A stretch of DNA of 64,000 bases from Nakamurella alba (GCF_009707545.1 NZ_WLYK01000003.1:62001-126000), one strand, 5' to 3'; shown: positions 1 to 10,954, numbered from the stretch's first letter. The notes: generated by a model from the sequence alone, not told the origin. Numbers and translations are program-made.

Positions 1-2
1 GG

Positions 3-728
3 TCAGTGATCCGCCAGCCGGTACCGGGACTCCGGGCGGCCGACCTGCCCGTACCGATGACCCCGCCGGGCCACCCCTGTCTCCACCAGGTGTGCGAGGT
101 ACCGACCCGCGGTGATCCGGGAGATGCCGAGTTCCTCGGCGAGCTCGACCGCCGACGCGTCGTCGCGCCGGCGCAGTGCCGCGGACACCAGCTCCAGGGT
201 CTGCGGGGTGAGGCCCTTCGGCAGCGGCGCGCCCAGCGGGGTGCGCAGCACCGCGAAGGCCCGGTCCACGTCCTCCTGCGCCACCCGGTCGCTGACCTGC
301 ACCTGGGCCCGGAACGAGCGGTAGGCGGTCAGCCGGTCCCGCAGCGCGGCGGAGGCGAACGGTTTGATCAGGTACTGCACGGCACCCTGGGCGACCGCGG
401 CGCGCACGGCGTCGGACTCCCGCGCCGACGACACCACGATGACGTCGATCGGCCGGCCCGCCGACCGGAGCCGGCGCATCACCTCGAGTCCGGTCAGGTC
501 CGGCAGGTGCAGGTCGAGCAGCACGAGGTCGACGTCGCCGGTCTCGATGAACGCGAGCGCCTCGGCGCCGCTCCCGGCCACCCCGACCACGGTGAAACCC
601 TGCTGGCGGGACACGTGGTGCGCGTGTGCCCTCGCCGCGACCGGGTCGTCCTCGACCACCAGCGTGCGGATGGCCGCGCCGGCCCGGGCGGTGCTGCGGG
701 CGGCGCCGACCGGCTCATCCGTTGCCAC
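3..728 (-). CDS. CitB/DcuR-type response regulator
   Basis: About 241 residues. It has an N-terminal receiver domain with the phospho-acceptor Asp in LVLLDLHLPDLTG, acidic residues in VVEDDP and the conserved Lys in YLIKPF. A C-terminal winged-helix of the DcuR/CitB kind follows (LPKGLTPQTLELV, then ISRITAGRYLAHL and GRPESRYRL). I chose the GTG at 728, which overlaps the 3' end of the kinase gene by 14 bases and implies translational coupling. Family members switch on uptake or metabolism genes for C4-dicarboxylates, citrate or tricarboxylates. No such transporter is visible here; the target genes may lie to the left of the window. Confidence 0.88.
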   Translation of the reverse strand: MATDEPVGAARSTARAGAAIRTLVVEDDPVAARAHAHHVSRQQGFTVVGVAGSGAEALAFIETGDVDLVLLDLHLPDLTGLEVMRRLRSAGRPIDVIVVSSARESDAVRAAVAQGAVQYLIKPFASAALRDRLTAYRSFRAQVQVSDRVAQEDVDRAFAVLRTPLGAPLPKGLTPQTLELVSAALRRRDDASAVELAEELGISRITAGRYLAHLVETGVARRGHRYGQVGRPESRYRLADH

Positions 729-2598
729 GGGTCCGACCCTGCACGACTGCGTCCCCCTCGGGCTCGACCGACTCGGACACCAGAGTCCCATCCCCGGCTG
801 CCGGGCCGTGCACCGCCCCGCCGGGCGGGTCGGTCTGGCCGTGCGCGGATCCGTGACCGGCCGAGCCGCCGGCCGCCGTCCCGTCCTGTGCCGCGGGTGC
901 GACGTCCTCCGCTCCCCCGCTCCGCCGGTCACCGTGACCGACCAGGGGCAGTTCGACCCGGAAACGCCCGTGGTCACCGGGGACCGCCTGGACCGTGCCA
1001 CCGCAGCGGGCGACGGCCTGCCGCACCAACGCCAGGCCGAGGCCGCGGGCACCGGCCGGGCCGCGGACGGACTTGGTGGTGAAGCCGTCGGCGAAGATCC
1101 GCTCGGCGACCTCGGCGGACAGGCCGGCGCCGGTGTCCCACACCTCCAGCACCAGCCGGTCGTCGAGGGGTGCGCAGCGCACCCCGACCATCCGGCGCGG
1201 AACACCTGCGGTGCCCGGCGGGCCGGCCGGTCCGGCGCGACCGTCGCCGGCCGTCAGCGGCGCAGCCGCGGCGGCGTCGATGGCGTTGTCCACCAGGTTC
1301 CCGAGGACGGTGACCAGCTCGCGCGCATCGGCGGCGCCGTGCGGCAGGTCGGAGTCCGGGTCGACGATCAGCTCGACGCCACGCTCCGAGGCCTCGGCCG
1401 ACTTGCCGAGCAGCAGCGCGGCGACCGCCGGTTCACCCATGCCCTCGACCACCTGGTCGGCGAGCGACTGGGCCATCTCCAGATCCTCGACCGCGAACTG
1501 CAACGCCTCCTCGACCTCCCCCAGCTCGAGCAGCGAGACCACGGTGTGCAGGCGGTTCGCCGACTCGTGCGCCTGCGCGCGCAGCGCCCGGGTGAACCCG
1601 CGCATCTCGTCGACCTCGCCGGAGAGTTCCTGCAGTGCGGTGTGGTCGCGCATCGTCAGCACCGCGCCGACCGGCCCACCGGCGCCGGCGGCCCGGCGCC
1701 GGGTCACCGCGAGCACCCGGGACGGGGTGATCACCAACTGGTCGGTGATCTCCTCGTCCGACTCGACGATCTCCGCGAGATCGCCGGTGATCCCTGCCTC
1801 CTCGGCGGTCCGGCCGGCGACGTCCTCGTCGGGCAGGTCGAGCAGCAGCTGGCCCTGCCGATTGATGCCGACGACGCGGTGCGCGGTGTCGAGCAGGACC
1901 ATGCCGTCGTGCACGGCGTCCAGCACGGTCTCGTAGTACGAGTACAGCCGGGCCAGCTCGCGTGGTCCCAGGCCGAGGGTCTCCCGACGCAGGCGACGCG
2001 CGATGAGCAGGATGCCGAGACCGCCCACGACCAGGGCGACCACTCCGACCCCGACCAGCAGCCACATCCGCTGCTGAACGGTGGCGGAGATGTGCGCCTG
2101 CGTCACCCCCACCGAGACCAGGCCGAGGAAGGTGCCGTCGGCGGCGATGATCGGGGTGACCGCCCGCATGGACGGGCCGAGACTGCCGTCCGCGACGGTG
2201 ACGTACGGCTGGCCGGACCGCGCGGTGGACAGGTCACCCTCGAAGGTGCCGCCGATCAACGTGGTGTTCGGGTGGGTGAGCCGGGTGCCGTCCGCCCGCA
2301 GGAAGACCACGAAGTCGACGGACGTGGCGAGCCGGATCTGCTCCGCGTACGGCTGCAGCGCTGCCGACGCGCCGGCGACATCGAGGTCCTCGCCGAGGAT
2401 CTCGGCGACACCCGGGGAGGACGCCGCAGTGGTGGACACCGCCACCACCCGCTCCCGGGTGACCTGGTCGGTGTACTCACGGCTGTCGAGGAACACCAGG
2501 CCCAGACCGACGACGATGACCACCAGCAGCAGGACCGTCAGCAGGACCAGCATCCGGGCGGCGATCGACCGGCCGGACCGCCCCAGCCGGGCCATCAT
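715..2598 (-). CDS. DcuS/CitA-family sensor histidine kinase
   Basis: About 627 residues from the ATG at 2598. TM1 spans about residues 16-36, an extracytoplasmic Cache-like sensor about 37-179, TM2 about 180-200 and a PAS domain about 215-300. The dimerisation helix carries the phospho-His in RAQAHESANRLHTVVSLLEL (about residue 334), a pattern typical of CitA/DcuS. The ATPase has an N box (LGNLVDNAIDAA) and G boxes (WDTGAGLS, RGLGLALV). A Gly/Pro/Ala-rich tail of about 70 residues after the ATPase is unusual for the family. Longer upstream reading is possible but would put a disordered Arg/Pro-rich stretch before TM1. It is a partner of the overlapping response regulator; the ligand is probably an organic acid (inference). 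Confidence 0.88.
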   Translation of the reverse strand: MMARLGRSGRSIAARMLVLLTVLLLVVIVVGLGLVFLDSREYTDQVTRERVVAVSTTAASSPGVAEILGEDLDVAGASAALQPYAEQIRLATSVDFVVFLRADGTRLTHPNTTLIGGTFEGDLSTARSGQPYVTVADGSLGPSMRAVTPIIAADGTFLGLVSVGVTQAHISATVQQRMWLLVGVGVVALVVGGLGILLIARRLRRETLGLGPRELARLYSYYETVLDAVHDGMVLLDTAHRVVGINRQGQLLLDLPDEDVAGRTAEEAGITGDLAEIVESDEEITDQLVITPSRVLAVTRRRAAGAGGPVGAVLTMRDHTALQELSGEVDEMRGFTRALRAQAHESANRLHTVVSLLELGEVEEALQFAVEDLEMAQSLADQVVEGMGEPAVAALLLGKSAEASERGVELIVDPDSDLPHGAADARELVTVLGNLVDNAIDAAAAAPLTAGDGRAGPAGPPGTAGVPRRMVGVRCAPLDDRLVLEVWDTGAGLSAEVAERIFADGFTTKSVRGPAGARGLGLALVRQAVARCGGTVQAVPGDHGRFRVELPLVGHGDRRSGGAEDVAPAAQDGTAAGGSAGHGSAHGQTDPPGGAVHGPAAGDGTLVSESVEPEGDAVVQGRTRGNG

Positions 2599-3207
2599 CC
2601 GGCCCACCGGTCCCCTGGCCGGGGCCGGGTCGCCGGGATCGCCGGGCACGGTCGGGAGGGCAGCAGCGGCCGACGAACCGCGCACCGCCCCACCTCCTCC
2701 CGCAGCCGGACCAGGAGGGCCGACGCAGCAGGTGCCGCGAGCGTCCGTGCGGGGACGGCGCGGCCGGCGGGTCGCCGTGGACACGGCCCTCCGTCGGAGG
2801 ATCGCACGGCACCCACCGCGGGAACACCGCGCTCGGCTCGCATGCTGTGAACAGTACGAACGAAACATCGACATCGGCCACAGCAGGCACGCACGCTGTG
2901 ATCACGGGCACAGCCGTTCGTGGTACCTCGGTCCCCCTCCCGACCGGGACGCGCGACCTGCTGGACCGGACGGGTCGCTCCGCCGTCGTCGAGGGGTGGT
3001 GGCGGACCCGTCCGGCCCGCCCGGCTCCTGCGCAGTTCACCCGCCGGTCAGGGTGCCGCTGCCGCCCGTGGACGCCGGCGCGGGACGACCGATGCCGGAG
3101 CCACCGCAACTCTGCGTTTCGTCCACGCCGACTGCGCGCACCCACGGGCGCGCGTGCGGCCGACCGCCTGTCTCACCGGCCGCGTGGCGACCCGGCCGGG
3201 GCGGGGC
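2599..3207. other. intergenic region, no gene seen
   Basis: About 610 bases between the kinase start and the end of map. Open frames here are Arg/Pro/Gly-rich and lack family resemblance. It should hold the promoter of the two-component operon and the 3' end of the secY-adk-map transcript. infA, rpmJ and the alpha operon, which commonly follow map in Actinomycetota, are not here. Confidence 0.5.
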
Positions 3208-4077
3208 TCAGTCCAGGGAGACCGGGGTGACGCCGAACGGCGCGAGCCCGGCGAGACCGCCGTCGGCGGCGGTGAGTACGCAGATCCCGTCGGACAGGAT
3301 GCCGACCGAGTGCTCGAAGTGCGCGGCCCGGGCGCCGTCCCGGGTGGAGACGGTCCAGCCGTCGTCCAGCTCCCGGGTCAGCGCGCGACCCAGGGACAGC
3401 ATCGGCTCGATGGCCAGGGCCATGCCGGGGGCGAGCCGCACGCCCTTGCCGCGCTTGCCCTGGTTCGGCACGAACGGGTCCATGTGCATGGCCGTGCCGA
3501 TGCCGTGGCCGCCGTACCCCTGGACGGACCCGTAGCGCCGGCCGTCCTGCTTGCCGGACCGCTCGGCGGAGGCCTGGATCGCCCACGACACGTCACCCAG
3601 TCGGCCACCGGCCTTGATCGCGGCGATGCCCGCCCACATGGCCAGTTCCGTCGCGACCAGCAGGTCCGTCTCCGCTTGCCCGATCTCGTCGTCGTCCGGG
3701 GCGGCCCCGATGTGCACACTGACCGCCGAGTCGGAGTGCCAGCCGTCGAGCACGCAGCCGGCGTCGATGGACAGCAGGTCGCCCTCGGCCAGCACCCGGG
3801 GACCCGGGATGCCGTGCACGATCTCGTCGTTGACCGAGGCGCAGATGGTGGCCGGGAAGGCACCCTCGCCGCCCGGGCCGCCGCCGTACCCCTTGAAGTT
3901 GCTGACCGCGCCGGCATCGGCGATGACCGCGGCCACCGCCCCGTCGACGTCGGCGGTGGTCGCACCCGGCACCGCCGCGGCGCGGCCGGCCACGATCGCC
4001 CGGGCCAGGATCTGCCCGGACGCGCGCATCATCTGCAGCTCGCCCCGGGTCTTGTACTCGATCTCCCCGCGTACCAC
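3208..4077 (-). CDS. map: Type I methionine aminopeptidase
   Basis: 289 residues. It removes the initiator Met from nascent proteins in the cytoplasm using a dinuclear metal centre. All metal ligands are visible: Asp in SIDAGCVLDGWHSD (two Asp), His in GHGIGTAMHMDP, Glu in AIEPML and Glu in HFEHSVGI; the substrate-site His is in NDEIVHGIP. Length is normal for the class without an N-terminal zinc finger. It follows adk by 6 bases, as in most secY-adk-map operons. Confidence 0.95.
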   Translation of the reverse strand: MVRGEIEYKTRGELQMMRASGQILARAIVAGRAAAVPGATTADVDGAVAAVIADAGAVSNFKGYGGGPGGEGAFPATICASVNDEIVHGIPGPRVLAEGDLLSIDAGCVLDGWHSDSAVSVHIGAAPDDDEIGQAETDLLVATELAMWAGIAAIKAGGRLGDVSWAIQASAERSGKQDGRRYGSVQGYGGHGIGTAMHMDPFVPNQGKRGKGVRLAPGMALAIEPMLSLGRALTRELDDGWTVSTRDGARAAHFEHSVGILSDGICVLTAADGGLAGLAPFGVTPVSLD

Positions 4078-4083
4078 GACAGC

Positions 4084-4634
4084 TCAGTCCAGCGCGTCGA
4101 TCGCCTTGCGGATGCGCTCCTGCACCTCGTGGATCTCGCCGACACCGTCGATCCGGGCGACCTTCTCGCCGTAGAACTCGATGAGCGGGGAGGTCTCCGC
4201 GTGGTAGATCGCCAACCGCCGGTCGATCGACTCGGGGGTGTCGTCACTGCGCCCGCGGGCCGTCATCCGCTCACGGAGCACCTCGTCGGGGGCGTCGACC
4301 AACAGCACGCACTTGATCGGGGTGCCGCGCTCGGCGAGCACGCCCTCCAGCCAGGATGCCTGGGAGATGTTGCGCGGGAAGCCGTCCAGCAGGAAACCGA
4401 CCTCGGCGTCGGGCTGTGCCAACCGGTCGACCAGCATGTCCTGGGTGACCTCGTCCGGCACCAGCTGGCCGGCGTCCATGATCGCCTTGACCTTCTGGCC
4501 CAGCGGGGTGTTGCCGGAGATGTTCGCCCGGAACAGGTCCCCGGTCGACACATGGGGGATCCCCACCGCCTTGGTGAGGAGCTCGGCCTGGGTGCCCTTA
4601 CCGGCACCCTGCGGGCCGACGATCAGAAGTCGCA

Positions 4635-4635
<1 letters not shown>
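4084..4635 (-). CDS. adk: Adenylate kinase
   Basis: 183 residues. It interconverts ATP + AMP and 2 ADP. The P-loop is GPQGAGKGTQ near the N terminus, followed by the AMP-binding segment STGDLFRANI and the LDGFPRN motif. The protein is of the short type with a reduced lid and no zinc-binding Cys, as usual in Actinomycetota. The ATG shares one base with the secY stop codon (TGATG), so it is coupled to secY. Confidence 0.96.
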
Positions 4636-5987
<1,352 letters not shown>

Positions 5988-6290
5988 AGGTTCTCCTTCA
6001 GGTGCGCGGCGCAGCTGTCGTACGGGCCGCCGCACGGGCCGGCACCGGACGCGTCGGCGCGGACCCGGGTCTGTTCGGGTGCAGATGGAGCTTCAGTCGT
6101 TGCTGGTGCTTCTGGTGCTGCTGACACTGCTGGTGCGGGTGACTCGGTACTGCCGGGTGCTGCTGGTCGTGCGGAGTTGCTGGTCGTGCGGTGCTGCCCG
6201 TGACGGTGTTCCCGATGGTCCGGTCACCCCGCCCGGAGTGACCCGGGCCGGCTGCGCCGGGCACAGGTCACCGCTCGGTCGAGGGTAACG
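5988..6290 (-). promoter_or_regulatory. secY leader region, CAGCA-rich
   Basis: Gene-free stretch between the hairpin behind rplO and the secY start. Read on the minus strand, about 100 bases (roughly 6195 to 6095) are rich in ACCAGCA/GCAGCACC words, including a repeated CCGCACGACCAGCA. Such G-poor sequence should stay unfolded in RNA. The leader of rpoB (45.4-45.6 kb) has a similar composition. It presumably holds the promoter for secY-adk-map; no clear -35/-10 pair could be fixed. Confidence 0.4.
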
Positions 6291-6348
6291 CACGATCCCC
6301 CGGGCCCGGACCGCTGCGGCGCAGCGACCGGACATCCGGGGGATCGTG
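6291..6348 (-). terminator. nested hairpin between rplO and secY
   Basis: Perfect 13-bp arms at 6291-6303 and 6336-6348 (CACGATCCCCCGG and its complement) enclose a second hairpin GCTGC-GGC-GCAGC at 6313-6325. It lies 74 bases past the rplO stop. There is no U-tract on either side, so it may be an actinobacterial U-less terminator, or an attenuator that sets secY-adk-map apart from the spc operon. Confidence 0.6.
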
Positions 6349-6421
6349 GGTGAACCCTGGTCACGGGCTCGGGGCGCTCGACCCGGGGTGGTGGCCCCGG
6401 GACGTGCTATCGGGCTGTCCG

Positions 6422-6865
6422 TCAGACGGCGACGGCGGACCCGCCCGCCGCGGCCAGCTTCTCCTTGGCGGAGCCGGAGAACGCGTGCGCGGTGACCTCG
6501 AGCTTGACGCCGGCGACGTCACCGTCGCCGAGCACCTTCACCAGCTCGCCGGACCGGACGAGTCCGGCCGCGACGATCGCGTCGACGTCGACGGCACCGC
6601 CGGCCGGGAAGGCCGTGGCGAGCTGACCGACGTTGACCACCTGGTAGGCGGTGCGGAAGCGGTTCTTGAAGCCCTTGAGCTTCGGGAGCCGCATGTGCAG
6701 CGGGAGCTGGCCGCCCTCGAACGAGGCCGGGACGTTCTTCCGCGCGCCGGTGCCCTTGGTACCGCGGCCGGCGGTCTTGCCCTTCGAGCCCTCACCACGA
6801 CCGACACGGGTCTTCGCGGTCTTGGCGCCGGGGGCGGGACGGAGGTGGTGGACCTTGATGGTCAT
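6422..6865 (-). CDS. rplO: 50S ribosomal protein L15
   Basis: 147 residues, normal length. The Gly/Lys-rich N-terminal half ([19 protein letters not shown]) penetrates 23S rRNA and is followed by the conserved [17 protein letters not shown]. It is the last gene of the spc operon here; a strong hairpin lies just downstream. Confidence 0.97.
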   Translation of the reverse strand: MTIKVHHLRPAPGAKTAKTRVGRGEGSKGKTAGRGTKGTGARKNVPASFEGGQLPLHMRLPKLKGFKNRFRTAYQVVNVGQLATAFPAGGAVDVDAIVAAGLVRSGELVKVLGDGDVAGVKLEVTAHAFSGSAKEKLAAAGGSAVAV

Positions 6866-6872
6866 CTCCGGC

Positions 6873-7070
6873 TCACTTCCCTTCGGTTGCTTCGTACGGC
6901 TCGACCGTCAGCAGGTGCGTCGCGGAGCGGATGTAGCCGCGCACGATCGCCGAGTCCTCCACGACCACCGAGTGGTGGATCCGCTTCAGACCGAGCGAAC
7001 GCACGGACTCCCGCGCCGGGCGCTTGTTGCCGATGGTCGACTTGATCTGGGTGACCTTGAGCTGGGCCAT
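6873..7070 (-). CDS. rpmD: 50S ribosomal protein L30
   Basis: 65 residues. The start [16 protein letters not shown] and the segment [14 protein letters not shown] are typical of bacterial L30. It lies 7 bases before rplO and 2 bases after rpsE, in the usual rpsE-rpmD-rplO order. Confidence 0.96.
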   Translation of the reverse strand: MAQLKVTQIKSTIGNKRPARESVRSLGLKRIHHSVVVEDSAIVRGYIRSATHLLTVEPYEATEGK

Positions 7071-7072
7071 GG

Positions 7073-7705
7073 TCACACCCCCTGCCCGGCACGCGCCCGC
7101 AGCATGGCGGCGGGGGCGACGTCCTCGATCGGCAGGCCACGACGGGCCGCGATCTCCTCCGGCCGCTGCAGACCCTTGAGGGCCGCCACGGTCGCGTGGA
7201 CGATGTTGATCGGGTTGTCCGAGCCCAGGGACTTGGACAGCACGTCGTGGATGCCGGCGCACTCGAGCACGGCACGCACCGGGCCACCGGCGATGACACC
7301 GGTACCCGGCGAGGCCGGACGGAGCAGGACGACGCCCGCGGCGGCCTCACCCGTGATCGGGTGCGGGATGGTCGAGGCGATGCGCGGCACCTTGAACATG
7401 TGCTTCTTCGCCTCCTCGACGCCCTTGGCGATGGCGGCCGGGATCTCCTTGGCCTTGCCGTAGCCGACGCCGACGCTGCCGTCGCCGTCACCCACCACCA
7501 CGAGGGCGGTGAAGGAGAACCGGCGGCCGCCCTTGACCACCTTGGCGACACGGTTGGTCACCACGATGCGCTCGAGCAGCGGGTTGCGCTCCTGGGGAGC
7601 GTCCCGGCGGTCGTTGCGACGGTCGCCGCGACGACCGTCGCGACGGTCACCGCCGCCGGCGCGATCGCCACCGCCGAAGCCGCCTCCGCGTTGCGGTCCG
7701 GGCAT
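7073..7705 (-). CDS. rpsE: 30S ribosomal protein S5
   Basis: 210 residues. The first 40 are a Gly/Arg/Asp-rich extension typical of actinobacterial S5, then the conserved core begins at [20 protein letters not shown]. The S5 signature [17 protein letters not shown] is present. I chose ATG 7705, preceded by GGAAGGGA; reading further upstream would run into rplR. S5 helps shape the decoding centre. Confidence 0.96.
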   Translation of the reverse strand: MPGPQRGGGFGGGDRAGGGDRRDGRRGDRRNDRRDAPQERNPLLERIVVTNRVAKVVKGGRRFSFTALVVVGDGDGSVGVGYGKAKEIPAAIAKGVEEAKKHMFKVPRIASTIPHPITGEAAAGVVLLRPASPGTGVIAGGPVRAVLECAGIHDVLSKSLGSDNPINIVHATVAALKGLQRPEEIAARRGLPIEDVAPAAMLRARAGQGV

Positions 7706-7736
7706 CAGATGTCCCTTCCAGTCTTCGTGTTCATGA

Positions 7737-8105
7737 TCAGAACTCCAGCCCGGCCGCGCGGGCCGCGTCGGCCAGGGCCGCGATGCGGCCGTGGTACTTG
7801 TCGCCACCGCGGTCGAACACCACCGAGGAGACCCCGGCGGCCTTCGCACGCTCGGCGACCAGCTCGCCGACCTTGCGGGCCTTGGCGCTCTTGTCGCCCT
7901 CGGCGGCACGCACGTCCGCCTCGAGCGTCGAGGCCGCGGCGATGGTGCGGCCGACCGAGTCGTCGACCAGCTGCACGGCGATGTGCCGGGCGGAGCGGTT
8001 GACGACCAGGCGCGGACGCCCGGTGGTGCCGACGACCTTCTTGCGCAGGCGGAAGTGCCGGTTCGCTCTGGCAGTCCGACGTGCGGCGCTGTAGTTGGCT
8101 GCCAT
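7737..8105 (-). CDS. rplR: 50S ribosomal protein L18
   Basis: 122 residues. It binds 5S rRNA with L5. The segment [20 protein letters not shown] and the C terminus [14 protein letters not shown] are typical. ATG 8105 shares one base with the rplF stop (TGATG); a GTG three bases upstream is an alternative start. Confidence 0.96.
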   Translation of the reverse strand: MAANYSAARRTARANRHFRLRKKVVGTTGRPRLVVNRSARHIAVQLVDDSVGRTIAAASTLEADVRAAEGDKSAKARKVGELVAERAKAAGVSSVVFDRGGDKYHGRIAALADAARAAGLEF

Positions 8106-8641
8106 CACTTACCCTTCTTTCCTTCCTTGCGCCGGACGACCTCGCCGGCGTAACGGACACCCTTGCCCTTGTACGGCTCGGGCTTGCGGATCCGCCGGAT
8201 GTTGGCGGCGACCTCGCCGACCAGCTGCTTGTCGATGCCCTCGACCCGGAAGCGGGTGGGGGTCTCGACGACGAAGCTGATGCCCTCGGGCGCCTTGACC
8301 GGCACCGGGTGGGAGAAGCCGAGCGCGAAGACCAGGTCCTTGCCCTCGGCGGTGACGCGGTAGCCGGTGCCCTGGATCTCCAGGGCCTTGGCGTAGCCGG
8401 TGGTCACACCGATCACCATGTTGTTGACCAGCGTGCGGGTCAGGCCGTGACGGGCCTTCGAGTCACGCTCGTCGTCCGGGCGGGTCACCTCGAGGGTGCC
8501 GTCGCCCTTGGCGACACTGATCGGCTCGACCACGGTGTGCGAGAGGGTGCCCTTGGGCCCCTTGACCGTGACGTGCGAGCCGTCGATTGTCACGTCGACC
8601 CCCGAGGGAACGGGGATCGGCAGCTTTCCGATTCGCGACAT
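8105..8641 (-). CDS. rplF: 50S ribosomal protein L6
   Basis: 178 residues with the two L6 repeats. The C-terminal signature [20 protein letters not shown] is intact, and the N terminus [17 protein letters not shown] is typical. It sits between rpsH and rplR as in most spc operons. Confidence 0.97.
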   Translation of the reverse strand: MSRIGKLPIPVPSGVDVTIDGSHVTVKGPKGTLSHTVVEPISVAKGDGTLEVTRPDDERDSKARHGLTRTLVNNMVIGVTTGYAKALEIQGTGYRVTAEGKDLVFALGFSHPVPVKAPEGISFVVETPTRFRVEGIDKQLVGEVAANIRRIRKPEPYKGKGVRYAGEVVRRKEGKKGK

Positions 8642-8660
8642 GTCAGTCGTTCCTGTCCGA

Positions 8661-9059
8661 TTACCAGACGTAGGCGAGGACTTCCCCGCCCACCTTCTTC
8701 TTGGCGGCCTGCCGGTCGGTCAGCAGACCGGTCGAGGTCGAGATGATGGCGATGCCGAGGCCGCCGAGCACCTTCGGCAGCTCGGTCGAGCGCGCGTAGA
8801 CGCGCAGACCGGGCTTGGAGATGCGCTTGACGCCGGCGATCGAGCGCTCACGGCTCGGGCCGTACTTCAGCTTGACGACCAGGCTCTTGCCGACGGTGGC
8901 GTCGGCGGTGGTCCAGGAGCCGATGTAGCCCTCCTTGACCAGGATGTCGGCGATGTGGCCCTTCAGCTTGCTGAACGGCATCACCACCTCGTCGTGGTAC
9001 GCGGAGTTGGCGTTGCGGATCCGGGTCAGGAAATCCGCGATCGGGTCGGTCATGGTCAT
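8661..9059 (-). CDS. rpsH: 30S ribosomal protein S8
   Basis: 132 residues. The N terminus [14 protein letters not shown] and the C-terminal signature [17 protein letters not shown] are canonical. S8 organises the central domain of 16S rRNA and in enterobacteria represses the spc operon at the L5 start; whether that holds here cannot be seen. A 167-base gap without a gene separates it from rpsN, longer than usual inside this operon. Confidence 0.97.
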   Translation of the reverse strand: MTMTDPIADFLTRIRNANSAYHDEVVMPFSKLKGHIADILVKEGYIGSWTTADATVGKSLVVKLKYGPSRERSIAGVKRISKPGLRVYARSTELPKVLGGLGIAIISTSTGLLTDRQAAKKKVGGEVLAYVW

Positions 9060-9226
9060 GGGATCTGTGGTGCCTTTCTCGCCCGGTTCCGCCCGGGTGG
9101 GGCGGCCTGTGCGAAGAGGGGCGCGACGGGTCGCGCCGGGTGCAGGTCGTGGTGCGGTGGCCCGGCCCGGTCCGCGGCCGGAGCCACGGTGCGGGGCGGG
9201 ACCACCGGGTGGTCACCGGGGAACAG

Positions 9227-9412
9227 TCACCAGGAGGACTTGGTGACGCCCGGCAGCTCGCCGGCGTGCGCCATGTCCCGCAGGCAGATCCGGCACAGGC
9301 CGAACTTGCGGTACACCGAGTGCGGGCGGCCGCACTTGTTGCAGCGGGTGTAGCCGCGCACCGCGAACTTCGGCTTGCGCTTGGCCTTGTTGATCAGAGC
9401 GGTCTTCGCCAT
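9227..9412 (-). CDS. rpsN: 30S ribosomal protein S14, zinc-binding (type Z)
   Basis: 61 residues. Two Cys-x2-Cys pairs (RCNKC and CRIC) form the zinc ribbon, marking the short C+ paralogue. Actinobacteria often hold a second, zinc-free S14 elsewhere that replaces it under zinc starvation. It lies 2 bases after rplE. Confidence 0.97.
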   Translation of the reverse strand: MAKTALINKAKRKPKFAVRGYTRCNKCGRPHSVYRKFGLCRICLRDMAHAGELPGVTKSSW

Positions 9413-9414
9413 GC

Positions 9415-9984
9415 TCAGTTCTCCTTGAAGGGGAAGCCCAGGGCGCGCAGCAGGGCACGACCCTCGTCGTCGGTGGTCGCGGTGGTGACCACGGTGATGT
9501 CCATGCCGCGCGAGCGGTCGATGCGGTCCACGTCGATCTCGTGGAACATCGACTGCTCGTTGAGGCCGAAGGTGTAGTTGCCGTTGCCGTCGAACTGCTT
9601 CGGCGACAGACCGCGGAAGTCACGGATACGCGGCAGGGCGATGGTGACCAGCCGGTCCAGGAACTCCCACATCCGGTCGCCGCGCAGGGTGACCTTGGCG
9701 CCGATCGGCATGCCCTCGCGCAGCTTGAACTGGGCGATGGACTTGCGGGCCTTGCGGACGATCGGCTTCTGGCCGGTGATCGCGGTGAGGTCCTTGACGG
9801 CACCCTCGATCAGCTTCGCGTCACGCGCGGCCTCGCCGACGCCCATGTTGACGACGACCTTGACGACGCCCGGGATCTGCATGACGTTGCCGTACGAGAA
9901 CTGCTCGTGCAGCGCGGTCTTGATCTCGGCGTGGTACCGGGTCTTCAGCCGCGGGGCGGTCTTCTCGGTGGTGGGGGCACTCAT
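9415..9984 (-). CDS. rplE: 50S ribosomal protein L5
   Basis: 189 residues from ATG 9984, which overlaps the rplX stop as TGATG (GTG 9987 is an alternative). Conserved segments are [36 protein letters not shown] and the C-terminal FPFKEN. It contacts 5S rRNA and the P-site tRNA. Confidence 0.97.
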   Translation of the reverse strand: MSAPTTEKTAPRLKTRYHAEIKTALHEQFSYGNVMQIPGVVKVVVNMGVGEAARDAKLIEGAVKDLTAITGQKPIVRKARKSIAQFKLREGMPIGAKVTLRGDRMWEFLDRLVTIALPRIRDFRGLSPKQFDGNGNYTFGLNEQSMFHEIDVDRIDRSRGMDITVVTTATTDDEGRALLRALGFPFKEN

Positions 9985-10304
9985 CACAGGTCCTTCCCGC
10001 TCTTGCGGCTGACCCGGACGTTGCGGCCGTTGTCGTCGGTCCGCTTGCCGACCCGGGTCGGCTTGTTGTCGCCGTCGACGACCATCACGTTGGAGATGTG
10101 GATCGCGGCCTCCTGGGTCACGATGCCGCCGGACTTCGCGCCACGCTGGGTCGTGGAGACCTTGGTGTGCTTCTTGATCCGGTTGACACCCTCGACCAGC
10201 ACGCGGCCGGTCTCCGGGTAGGCCTGGATGACCTTGCCCTTGGCGCCCTTGTCCTTGCCGGCGATCACCAGCACGGTGTCGCCCTTCTTCACCTTGAGAC
10301 CCAT
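9984..10304 (-). CDS. rplX: 50S ribosomal protein L24
   Basis: 106 residues. The KOW motif is in [20 protein letters not shown]. It starts 2 bases after the rplN stop and is coupled to rplE. It is an early-assembly initiator protein on 23S rRNA. Confidence 0.97.
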   Translation of the reverse strand: MGLKVKKGDTVLVIAGKDKGAKGKVIQAYPETGRVLVEGVNRIKKHTKVSTTQRGAKSGGIVTQEAAIHISNVMVVDGDNKPTRVGKRTDDNGRNVRVSRKSGKDL

Positions 10305-10306
10305 GG

Positions 10307-10675
10307 TCAGAGCACCTCCGGTGCCAGAGAGATGATCTTCATGTAGCGCTTGTCGCGCAGCTCGCGGCCGACCGGCCCGAAGATGCGGGTGCCGCGCGGG
10401 TCGCCGTCGCCCTTGATGAGGACCGCGGCGTTCTCGTCGAAGCGGATGTACGAGCCATCCGGACGACGCTTCTCCTTGACCGTGCGCACGACGACCGCCT
10501 TGACGACGTCGCCCTTCTTGACGCCGGCACCCGGGATCGCGTCCTTCACGGTGGCGACGATGATGTCGCCGATGCCCGCGTAGCGGCGCGAGGAGCCGCC
10601 GAGCACGCGGATGCACAGGATCTCCTTGGCGCCGGTGTTGTCGGCGACACGGAGCCTGGACTCCTGCTGAATCAC
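10307..10675 (-). CDS. rplN: 50S ribosomal protein L14
   Basis: 122 residues, GTG start. The N terminus [18 protein letters not shown] and the motif [20 protein letters not shown] are diagnostic. It opens the spc transcript. In most bacteria it follows rpsQ directly, but here about 2.7 kb with two unrelated genes and a terminator separate them. Confidence 0.97.
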   Translation of the reverse strand: MIQQESRLRVADNTGAKEILCIRVLGGSSRRYAGIGDIIVATVKDAIPGAGVKKGDVVKAVVVRTVKEKRRPDGSYIRFDENAAVLIKGDGDPRGTRIFGPVGRELRDKRYMKIISLAPEVL

Positions 10676-10750
10676 GTCCGAACCAACCTTCTGGTCTTAC
10701 GGGGTGTTGCCTGGTTCCGATCCCTTCCGGGGCCCTCACACGCGAAAAGA

Positions 10751-10789
10751 CAAGAGGAGGTGCGGGCATCTGCCCGCCTTTTCCTCTTG
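10751..10789 (-). terminator. nested hairpin with T-rich tail upstream of rplN
   Basis: On the minus strand an outer stem (CAAGAGGA with TCCTCTTG) encloses an inner stem GCGGGCA-GA-TGCCCGC, followed at once by TCTTTT. It lies 76 bases before the rplN start. It may end the GNAT-ABM transcript or act as an attenuator in the spc leader. Confidence 0.6.
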
Positions 10790-10945
10790 CCCGTGGTCCG
10801 CGTGACGGACCTGTGGGGGCCGTGCGGCCCGCTCACCGGGTGCGAGCACCCGGCCGGAAGGAGAAACGAAGCCCTGGCAGGATTTCCGACCCCGCCAGGC
10901 CAGTGCGATGCACCGGTGCTCGCGCACACGGGACACCAGTCGTCC

Positions 10946-10954
10946 ACCTTACCA
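10946..10954 (-). promoter_or_regulatory. candidate extended -10 promoter of the spc operon
   Basis: On the minus strand the sequence TGGTAAGGT fits an extended -10 element (TGn plus TAnnnT). No good -35 is seen. A start near 10939 would give a leader of about 260 bases that includes the hairpin at 10751-10789. Placement is inference. Confidence 0.35.

Noticed and set aside
364-2850. 828-codon plus-strand frame over the two-component genes
   Set aside because: Antisense to the kinase and regulator, whose motifs are clear; composition is that of a shadow frame.
2847-3230. 127-codon plus-strand gene in the gap before map
   Set aside because: Arg/Pro-rich low-complexity translation, no ribosome-binding site, no family.
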